From positions 1-26,327 of the forward strand of contig CAZXTF010000009.1 in assembly GCA_964643605.1 (NCBI GenBank): a stretch of 26,327 nucleotides of DNA, read 5' to 3'. The first letter of the stretch is position 1. Every line of letters starts with the position of its first letter. Under the pieces are notes generated by a model. That model ran no database searches. It was not told the origin of the DNA and worked only from the letters and a program-made list of their open reading frames with translations. The translations under genes and the position numbers were made by a program. Shown here piece by piece: positions 21,118-26,327 of the stretch. The DNA comes from CAMTWJ01 sp964643605 (GTDB taxonomy: Bacteria; Patescibacteriota; Saccharimonadia; Saccharimonadales; 2-12-FULL-41-12).

Positions 21118-21579
21118 ATGATTACGATCAATGGGAGGCATCATCTTGCATCCTCACCCGAAGCGGTTTTTGAGGCTGGTCGACATACTACTACGTGGCC
21201 CGAAGATATTGATGGGCTTAACGTCAGGCCACATGACAATAAGCTGGATCTAGGTAGTCGAGTGTCTGTTGCTGTTGATTTGCATGGTATCAACCTAGGA
21301 TTGCAGGCAGAAGTCAGAGAGTTTATCGTAGCTAAGTCTATAGTAATTGAAGGTAAGTCGAACTTGGCAAAGTTTAGTCTTTATCTAGCTCTGGCCGAGC
21401 ATGAAGAAGGTACTAATGTAGACCACCTTCTGGAGATTAGCAAAAGAAGCAAGCTGATTCCTTTGCCTCTCGGCGAACCTGTAATAAAGTCTTTGGTCGA
21501 GCCTAGGGCTTTCGATTTTGCCAATAAGTACTGCAAAAACGTAGGTAATCATATTAAAAATGGGGTTGCCCTTGCCTAG
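21118..21579 (+). CDS. Putative SRPBCC (START-like) domain protein
   Basis: The 153-aa soluble protein shows the order of elements typical of SRPBCC/polyketide-cyclase-like proteins: an N-terminal strand (MITINGRHHLA), SSPEAVFEAGRHTTTWPEDIDG for the first helix and W-P segment, a central set of beta strands (SRVSVAVDLHG, LQAEVREFIVAKSIVIEG), the EEGTNVDHLLEIS strand, and a long C-terminal helix (EPRAFDFANKYCKNVGNHI). Family members bind small hydrophobic ligands in a cavity. The match is by pattern only and moderately secure. A DUF1801 gene follows after 11 bases and is probably co-transcribed. Confidence 0.6.
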   Translation: MITINGRHHLASSPEAVFEAGRHTTTWPEDIDGLNVRPHDNKLDLGSRVSVAVDLHGINLGLQAEVREFIVAKSIVIEGKSNLAKFSLYLALAEHEEGTNVDHLLEISKRSKLIPLPLGEPVIKSLVEPRAFDFANKYCKNVGNHIKNGVALA

Positions 21580-21590
21580 AGGAGCTTAAT

Positions 21591-22022
21591 ATGAAGATTG
21601 AAGCAAAGACAGTTGAAGAGTATTTGAGCAAAGTGGGAGAGCGAGAGTCTCAGTTAAGAGAATTGGATAAACTGATTCAGAAGAATGCTCCGCACTTAAA
21701 ACAGCCGGTGCTTACTGAGGGAATGGCTTCAACCATGATAGGTTACGGCATGATGCCGTATCAATCTAAAAGTATGAAAACACCCGGTGAGTGGCCGTTA
21801 GTCATATTGGCAGCTCAAAAGAATTACATCAGTCTATATTTGTGTGCCGTAGAGAACAACGAATATATTGCCGAAAAATATAAAAAAGATCTAGGCAAAG
21901 TTTCTGTAGGGAAAAGTTGCATACGATTTAAGAAGCTTGAGGACCTTAATCTCAAAATAATTAAGAAGCTGCTGAAAGACCTAGATAGTCGTTATGCTAC
22001 AGGCGAAAAACTCTTTGGTTAG
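21591..22022 (+). CDS. DUF1801 (YdhG-like) protein
   Basis: The 143-aa protein has the DUF1801 pattern: an N-terminal VEEYLSKV helix and RELDKLIQKNAP helix, then a beta-rich centre (IGYGMMPYQSK, PLVILAAQKNYISLYLCAV), and the final GKSCIRFKKLEDLNLKIIKKLLKD segment. The family is widespread, structurally like iron-chaperone or frataxin-type folds, with no settled biochemical role. GAGGAG (21580-21585) 5 bases before ATG fixes the start. Probably in one transcript with the SRPBCC-like gene. Confidence 0.8.
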   Translation: MKIEAKTVEEYLSKVGERESQLRELDKLIQKNAPHLKQPVLTEGMASTMIGYGMMPYQSKSMKTPGEWPLVILAAQKNYISLYLCAVENNEYIAEKYKKDLGKVSVGKSCIRFKKLEDLNLKIIKKLLKDLDSRYATGEKLFG

Positions 22023-22081
22023 TATTTTAGGATAATCCTTATGATTGATGTTTGTGACTCTCAGAGGTAGGATTAGTAGTG

Positions 22082-23059
22082 ATGAGTAGTATAGAGGTTA
22101 TGGGCCCACTAGATATGGTTCGGCATCTCAACTCAGTTGCGGGGGAACTTGATATATATGCTGAGCTTGAGATTTCATCTGATGATGAGAGTAGGAAACT
22201 GCGTCTCCAGAATCAGATCCAAGCTTTAAATCAGAGCCATCCTCTAATTGGTGATGGAGTGAGAGTCTACGGGCAGATTATTACGCAAACTCTTGGCGAT
22301 GATGGAGAGTCTGCAACAGCGGCAATACCGTATAATTTTGTAGAAGATGAGGATGCTTATTTGCTTGCAGAGAGAGAGTTTATGCCAGATTTATTGAGTG
22401 AGCATCAGATTGCTGTAACGGGAGCCTATAAGGGTTATGATTGCTGGAGAGTTTATGACCCTGGAAGCGAGACAAGTATTCATAGAGTGGTTCACAAAAT
22501 AGCAGGATTGGCGATGGAATATACAGATAGCTACGGTAGAGATATAACAGAAGTACACAATAGCTTTGTGTATGCTTGGGGTAGTGATATTTTCCCAATA
22601 GAGCCAATTATGGCGCATAGCTTGCAGGATCTCCAGAACGATAAAATTGTACGCTATGCTTTTGATAAGATTGCTTTTAGCGAGGAATATAACTCTTTCG
22701 ATGCTATTCGCAAGATTGGTGGACTAGCCAGCAAAATTTTTAGCCGAATTGACGATGACATAACGATGAACCATCAGAGGATTAGTTATCTTAACAACTT
22801 GGGGTTGCTTGATAATACTACTGTCTATGCTCAAGACTTTATGGTTGGAGGTTCGAAGGAGGGTTTCACTAGTCCGGAAGGGGATGTAATAGAATTTTCG
22901 GATTTGTTTTTTGTGCTTAATCAAGGATATCGAAGAACTTCAAATGGGACACCGTATTTCCCACGAGGATGCCAAGAGCTTTTTGTGAAATCATGGATTG
23001 AAGATGACTATTTTGCGATGATACCAGTATCAAATATTCTTGACATCAGGGCAGAGTAA
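22082..23059 (+). CDS. Hypothetical protein, about 325 aa
   Basis: I do not recognise this family. It is acidic, has no signal peptide or membrane span, and has many aromatic and Asp/Glu residues. The N-terminal part has a charged helix (ELEISSDDESRKLRLQNQIQ); the middle contains YKGYDCWRVYDPGSETSIHRVVHK; the C-terminal part contains GYRRTSNGTPYFPRGCQE. The frame is also open from a GTG at 22079, but ATG 22082 is better spaced (9 bases) from AGGA at 22069-22072. A possible -10 GATAAT lies at 22031-22036. The base composition is similar to its neighbours. The next gene has its own -10 box 24 bases after this stop. Confidence 0.75.
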   Translation: MSSIEVMGPLDMVRHLNSVAGELDIYAELEISSDDESRKLRLQNQIQALNQSHPLIGDGVRVYGQIITQTLGDDGESATAAIPYNFVEDEDAYLLAEREFMPDLLSEHQIAVTGAYKGYDCWRVYDPGSETSIHRVVHKIAGLAMEYTDSYGRDITEVHNSFVYAWGSDIFPIEPIMAHSLQDLQNDKIVRYAFDKIAFSEEYNSFDAIRKIGGLASKIFSRIDDDITMNHQRISYLNNLGLLDNTTVYAQDFMVGGSKEGFTSPEGDVIEFSDLFFVLNQGYRRTSNGTPYFPRGCQELFVKSWIEDDYFAMIPVSNILDIRAE

Positions 23060-23080
23060 CTCTTGTATTACGAAGGACAG

Positions 23081-23089
23081 TGATAAAAT
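23081..23089 (+). promoter_or_regulatory. Extended -10 promoter, leaderless geometry
   Basis: TGA plus TAAAAT (23084-23089), 7 bases before ATG 23097. It supports the internal ATG rather than the longer open frame that begins at 23040 inside the upstream gene. Confidence 0.55.
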
Positions 23090-23096
23090 AGTAGCA

Positions 23097-23519
23097 ATGG
23101 GAGCACCAAGAAATTTTCGGTATGATTCGTTAGCAAATAAGTTAAGTCAATTTGTTCTACCGCAGACTCACGGTAATGTGATGAGTATCGTGAAAGTTGA
23201 ACACCTAAAAGAAGATGACGAGATAGTTATGATCAAAAGCAAAGTTGGCTTTGACTATATTCTTCTGAGCTTGCATAAAGTAGAGTCTATACCTCAACTC
23301 CAACAAGTAATTGAAAAGTGGTGCAGTAGAGAGGTGGATAAATTTATAGCGCCGAAAAAACGGGCGGTTTTTGAGGAGACGCTTGGGGCACGATTTTATA
23401 AAAAATATGATACAAAAAGTATTGCAGAGTGGATACAATATGCAGTACCATCGGGCCATGAGTATGCTTTTTTGGCTTTGTTAAAACCTGAAAGTGAGAA
23501 AGAGAATGAATCCAAGTAA
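23097..23519 (+). CDS. Hypothetical protein, 140 aa
   Basis: I do not recognise this family. The frame extends back to an ATG at 23040, but that would overlap the previous gene, and a good -10 box sits just before ATG 23097, so the shorter form (starting MGAPRNFRYDS) is preferred. The protein is soluble and mixed alpha/beta with a basic stretch (EVDKFIAPKKRAVFEETLGARFYKK) in the C-terminal half. It overlaps the NYN-domain gene by 14 bases, so the two are likely co-translated, which suggests a shared role, possibly in RNA metabolism (inference). Confidence 0.7.
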   Translation: MGAPRNFRYDSLANKLSQFVLPQTHGNVMSIVKVEHLKEDDEIVMIKSKVGFDYILLSLHKVESIPQLQQVIEKWCSREVDKFIAPKKRAVFEETLGARFYKKYDTKSIAEWIQYAVPSGHEYAFLALLKPESEKENESK

Positions 23520-24075
23520 AATACCATCAAAATTGCGCCCAAAGAAACCCCGAGCTTATGCGTTTATAGATAGCCAAAACTTAAATCTAGGTATCCAGAA
23601 AGCAGGCTGGAAGATGGACTGGCGTAAATTTAGAGCGTTTCTGAAAGACCAGTACAACGTAACTCATGCGTTTATGTTTATTGGCTATATGCACGAGCAT
23701 GAAGATTTGTATGAGTACATGCATGAGTTAGGATTTTTGGTGGTACTAAAACCAACGCTTGATATAAATACGAATCCCGATGAAAAAGAACCTAAAAAAG
23801 ATAAACCAGCTACCAAAGGTAATATTGATGCCGACTTGGTGTTGTATGCCATGAAGGAGCTGCCGAACTATGACAAGGCGATTATTGTATCGGGCGATGG
23901 AGATTTCTACGGGCTTATTGAATATCTGCATAAGAAAAAGAAAATGCTAAAAGTGCTTGCCCCAAACCGACAGTATTCAAGCCTGCTCAAACCGTTCGAA
24001 AAATATATCGAGCGTCTTGATACACAAAAAAGAAAACTGCAATATTATGATCGAAAAAAACAGAATAAAAGATGA
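23506..24075 (+). CDS. NYN-domain (LabA/PIN-like) protein, probable ribonuclease
   Basis: The NYN fold belongs to the PIN-like nucleases, which cut RNA with Asp-bound metal ions. The protein (189 aa from ATG 23506; an alternative ATG at 23494 adds 4 residues) has the expected acidic residues: AFIDSQNLNLG at the first strand, KGNIDADLVLYAM in the middle, and IIVSGDGDFYGLIEYL, the LabA hallmark. The C-terminus is very basic (KRKLQYYDRKKQNKR), consistent with nucleic-acid binding. It overlaps the upstream unknown gene by 14 bases and the downstream flavoprotein gene by 4 bases (ATGA). The target is unknown. Confidence 0.88.
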   Translation: MNPSKIPSKLRPKKPRAYAFIDSQNLNLGIQKAGWKMDWRKFRAFLKDQYNVTHAFMFIGYMHEHEDLYEYMHELGFLVVLKPTLDINTNPDEKEPKKDKPATKGNIDADLVLYAMKELPNYDKAIIVSGDGDFYGLIEYLHKKKKMLKVLAPNRQYSSLLKPFEKYIERLDTQKRKLQYYDRKKQNKR

Positions 24076-24515
24076 GTTTAAAGACCGAGATTTTTGGACA
24101 CCTCAAAGCTACAAAAACGATGCAGCTGGCAACGGTGAAGGGGGGTAAACCATGGATTTGTACAGTATATTTTGTGTTTCATGAAGGGAAGATATATTGG
24201 CTCAGTTTGCTCTCAAGGCGACATAGCCAAGAGCTTGCATCTCACCCACATGCTGCCGTAGCGTTCGCTGTAAAGACAGATAAACCGGTAATTGGTGTTC
24301 AGGCGGAGGGCAGGGTAGAAATTGCCAAAGACAAAGATGCAGTAAAAACGGTATGCGACTTGTACATTAAAAAGTACGATCAGGCTCACGATTTTTACAA
24401 AAGCTTTGTGGCGGGCACCAATCAACACAACCTATATTGTTTTACTCCTGAAACGTGGGTGCTGTTTGACGAAAACAATCATCCAGATACACCTCGCCAA
24501 GAAGTAAAACTGTAA
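24072..24515 (+). CDS. Pyridoxamine 5'-phosphate oxidase-like flavin-binding protein
   Basis: The 147-aa split-barrel protein has the pattern of the PNPOx-like/general-stress FMN group: an N-terminal helix, MQLATVKGGKPWICTVYFVFHEGKIYWLS, then RHSQELASHPHAAVAFAV, a central strand GVQAEGRVEIAKD, and a C-terminal FTPETWVLFDENNH strand. Members bind FMN, F420 or haem, and many lack true PNPOx activity. It is translationally coupled to the NYN gene through an ATGA overlap. Cofactor and substrate cannot be read from sequence. Confidence 0.87.
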   Translation: MSLKTEIFGHLKATKTMQLATVKGGKPWICTVYFVFHEGKIYWLSLLSRRHSQELASHPHAAVAFAVKTDKPVIGVQAEGRVEIAKDKDAVKTVCDLYIKKYDQAHDFYKSFVAGTNQHNLYCFTPETWVLFDENNHPDTPRQEVKL

Positions 24516-24518
24516 ATC

Positions 24519-24527
24519 TGCTATCAT
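24519..24527 (+). promoter_or_regulatory. Extended -10 promoter for the GH1 gene
   Basis: TGC plus TATCAT (24522-24527), 12 bases before ATG 24540. It lies inside the inverted repeat at 24520-24536. No -35 box is evident. Confidence 0.45.
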
Positions 24528-24536
24528 GTTGATAGC
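24520..24536 (+). repeat. Inverted repeat over the GH1 promoter
   Basis: GCTATCA, TGT, TGATAGC: a perfect 7-bp dyad overlapping the -10 box and ending 3 bases before the ATG. It is a candidate operator or 5'-end hairpin. A dyad of this size can occur by chance in a window this long; its position is the main argument. Confidence 0.45.
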
Positions 24537-24539
24537 ACC

Positions 24540-25805
24540 ATGAAGCAAGACGAAAACACAGAAGTATTTCCAAAACATTTTTTCTGGGGTGCCAGCACTG
24601 CATCGCACCAGGTAGAGGGCGGCACTCATAACCAATGGTCGGTGTGGGAGCTTGCTCACGCCCGAGATCTCGCTCAGACTGCGCACCAGCGCCTCAGCTG
24701 GCTACCTAAGTGGAGAGAAATAAAGGCCGAAGCTGAAGAGCCAGAAAATTATGTTTCTGGTGATGGGGTAGACCACTACAACAGATACCAGGAAGACTTT
24801 GATCTTATAAAAGAGCTTAACCTGAACTCATTCCGTTTTACGATTGAGTGGGCACGGATCCAGCCACAAGAAGGCAAATGGGATCACAAAGAAATCGAAC
24901 ATTATAAAAAATATATTGCCGAACTACGTAAGAGAAAGATCGAACCTTTCCTGAACCTTTGGCACTGGACAGTTCCAGTCTGGTTTGCCGAAAAGGGCGG
25001 TTTTGAAAAACGGGCAAACCTCAAATATTTTGATGCATTTGTTAAAAAAGTTACCAAAGAGCTGATTGATGATGTTGAGTATGTGATTATTCTGAACGAG
25101 CCGAGTAACTACACGACATTTGGGTACATTATAGGTGAGTGGCCACCACAAAATCGGAATATTATAAAGGCTTCATTTGTATATTGGTATATGGTTCAAG
25201 CTCACAAGCGAGCATACAAAATTCTAAAGGCAGCTAAACCCACACTGCAGGTTGGTAGTGCCCCAGCACTGGCAAATATTCAGGCTAAGCGCCCTCGTAA
25301 TTTATTAGATACTTTATCGACACGATTTATGCGTTATTCTTGGAATTGGTGGTTTTTGAACCGGATTCGTCGGCATCAAGACTTCATCGGTGTAAATTAC
25401 TACTTTAGCGATTATTACAAAGGCCTTGGCAAGCGGGCCAATCCTAAGGTCCCGCTCAATGACCTCGGTTGGTACATGGAACCAGAGGGGTTGTATCCGT
25501 TGCTGCTTCGCACCTGGGCACATTATGAGAAGCCAATTTTTGTTACCGAAAATGGTTTGGCTGATGCGTCAGATGAGTACCGGCAGTGGTGGCTGGAGGA
25601 AAGTATTATTGCGATGGAGAAAGCAATTAGCGAAGGTGTCGATCTGCGAGGTTATTTGCACTGGAGCTTGCTTGATAATTTCGAGTGGGCCTACGGTTGG
25701 TGGCCAAAATTTGGGCTAATAGAGGTTGATCGCAAACATGGTATGAAACGTAAAATTCGCCCAAGCGCAAAATGGTTTGCTGCTTGGCTAGGCTCTCAGC
25801 ACTAG
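24540..25805 (+). CDS. Glycoside hydrolase family 1 (beta-glucosidase/beta-galactosidase type)
   Basis: Retaining beta-glycosidase with a TIM-barrel fold. The 421-aa protein has the N-terminal GH1 signature FFWGASTASHQVEGG, the DHYNRYQEDFDLIKEL and FRFTIEWARIQP segments, the acid/base E187 in LNEPSNYTTFG, the nucleophile E337 in FVTENGLAD, and the terminal HWSLLDNFEWAYGWWPKFGL motif with the aglycone-site tryptophans. It is a little shorter than most GH1 enzymes. There is no signal peptide, so it should act in the cytoplasm on imported beta-linked disaccharides, or phospho-sugars if a transporter is present. No sugar transporter is adjacent. The predicted leader is very short. Confidence 0.95.
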   Translation: MKQDENTEVFPKHFFWGASTASHQVEGGTHNQWSVWELAHARDLAQTAHQRLSWLPKWREIKAEAEEPENYVSGDGVDHYNRYQEDFDLIKELNLNSFRFTIEWARIQPQEGKWDHKEIEHYKKYIAELRKRKIEPFLNLWHWTVPVWFAEKGGFEKRANLKYFDAFVKKVTKELIDDVEYVIILNEPSNYTTFGYIIGEWPPQNRNIIKASFVYWYMVQAHKRAYKILKAAKPTLQVGSAPALANIQAKRPRNLLDTLSTRFMRYSWNWWFLNRIRRHQDFIGVNYYFSDYYKGLGKRANPKVPLNDLGWYMEPEGLYPLLLRTWAHYEKPIFVTENGLADASDEYRQWWLEESIIAMEKAISEGVDLRGYLHWSLLDNFEWAYGWWPKFGLIEVDRKHGMKRKIRPSAKWFAAWLGSQH

Positions 25806-25842
25806 GCAGGTGTGATACTATAGAGATATTAATACATCGGCA

Positions 25843-26327
25843 ATGCAAACATATAAAACAAAAAATCTTAACCAGCTAAATATTATTAGTTACAACCTAA
25901 AATTCAACAAAGCTTTTAGCGAGCTTGACGAACTTGTTGGTAGACACAGTAGTGACATCTTATGCATCCAGGAGTGTTATACCAAGAAATTACCAGATAC
26001 AATTGGTCCACTAAGCCTGGTTGATGCTACAAAGTCTGGACACTTGGGGTTAGCAATCTACGCTCGTTCAGATCGCTTTTCGCAGCGTTATAGCGAAAGT
26101 TGCTTACTCGACATGACGCTATACGAGCGAATTTTGTATCAAAAGATACTAGCCCAAGAGAGAGAACGTCTACTCTTCGCCGAGCTCCACGACAAAGAGA
26201 CCGACAAAGTATTTAACGTAGCATCGTTCCATGCAACTCATTTGGTTACACCAAATAGTATGCGTCGTCGGCAAATAGAGCATGCGTATCGTACTCTGGG
26301 CCGAGAAAAGCCAACGCCCACGATTAT
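25843..26327 (+). CDS. Endonuclease/exonuclease/phosphatase (EEP) family protein, N-terminal part
   Basis: The frame starts at ATG 25843 and stays open to the window edge, giving about 161 residues. It shows the EEP opening: LNIISYNLKFN for the first strand, SDILCIQECYT with the metal-binding Glu of the IQE motif, GHLGLAIYAR, and FNVASFHATHLV, in which the family has the H-x-T/H-x strand. Family members include exonuclease III-like nucleases, sphingomyelinases and inositol phosphatases, so the substrate cannot be stated. No signal peptide is visible. A possible extended -10 (TGA TACTAT, 25813-25821) precedes it. The catalytic C-terminal half is outside the window. Confidence 0.8.
   Translation, partial: MQTYKTKNLNQLNIISYNLKFNKAFSELDELVGRHSSDILCIQECYTKKLPDTIGPLSLVDATKSGHLGLAIYARSDRFSQRYSESCLLDMTLYERILYQKILAQERERLLFAELHDKETDKVFNVASFHATHLVTPNSMRRRQIEHAYRTLGREKPTPTI

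Noticed and set aside
23040..23096. Longer N-terminus for the unknown gene at 23097
   Set aside because: It would overlap the end of the previous gene, and an extended -10 box lies 7 bases before the internal ATG at 23097.
1..26327. Alternative genetic code (UGA as Gly)
   Set aside because: Several genes end at TGA with the expected family length and overlap the next start (GTGA or ATGA), so UGA is a stop here.

Overview
The window looks like a chromosomal segment of a Candidatus Saccharibacteria (TM7) or closely related Patescibacteria/CPR genome. That placement is an inference. It rests on compact, tightly packed genes, a minimal housekeeping set, short signal-anchored wall proteins, a single-chain glycyl-tRNA synthetase, and many lineage-type hypothetical proteins. 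TGA is used as a stop (ftsE, xseB, the pseudokinase and the NYN gene all end in TGA), so the Gly-UGA code of Gracilibacteria/Absconditabacteria is excluded.

Layout. 1-389 (-) is the start of an unknown protein, divergent from prfB (RF2, 478-1560). 1588-7021 is a cell-envelope block: ftsE-ftsX, an M23-type coiled-coil hydrolase, a CHAP-type coiled-coil hydrolase, and an S41 processing protease. Then follow pyrG, an orphan receiver protein and two unknown proteins (9132-11089). On the minus strand are an LPETG-bearing surface protein, rpmA (L27) and a Trm11-like RNA methylase; the methylase shares a bidirectional promoter with a plus-strand YbhN/UPF0104-type membrane protein. That protein begins a tight run with xseA, xseB and a membrane-anchored methyltransferase. 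16263-18741 holds a membrane-anchored extracytoplasmic protein, a degenerate histidine kinase, a degenerate receiver and recO. Then come glyS, a DMT transporter, an SRPBCC-like protein, a DUF1801 protein, two unknowns, a NYN nuclease-like protein, a PNPOx-like flavoprotein, a GH1 glycosidase and the start of an EEP-family protein. No tRNA, rRNA, CRISPR array, IS element or convincing intrinsic terminator was seen. The longest gap between genes is 138 bases (3225-3362).

Most striking points. (1) The M23 peptidase domain next to ftsEX appears circularly permuted: the C-terminal half with the HLH motif precedes the N-terminal half with HxxxD, joined by a Gly/Ser linker, and the protein stops just after the YAHL strand. 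(2) That gene and its CHAP neighbour share a perfect 343-bp direct repeat encoding the coiled coil. (3) Overlapping genes encode a histidine kinase whose H-box His is Arg and a receiver whose phospho-acceptor Asp is Glu. (4) Many genes have a sigma70-like -10 box only 5-10 bases before an ATG, which predicts leaderless mRNAs, whereas Shine-Dalgarno motifs mark the other starts, including three TTG starts.

How it fits together. The envelope block reads as an FtsEX-controlled peptidoglycan cleavage module with two alternative effector enzymes. The pseudokinase/pseudo-receiver pair beside a surface sensor-like protein suggests a phosphorylation-independent signalling unit. The LPETG protein and GH1 enzyme fit a host-associated or scavenging lifestyle. 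These readings are inference.
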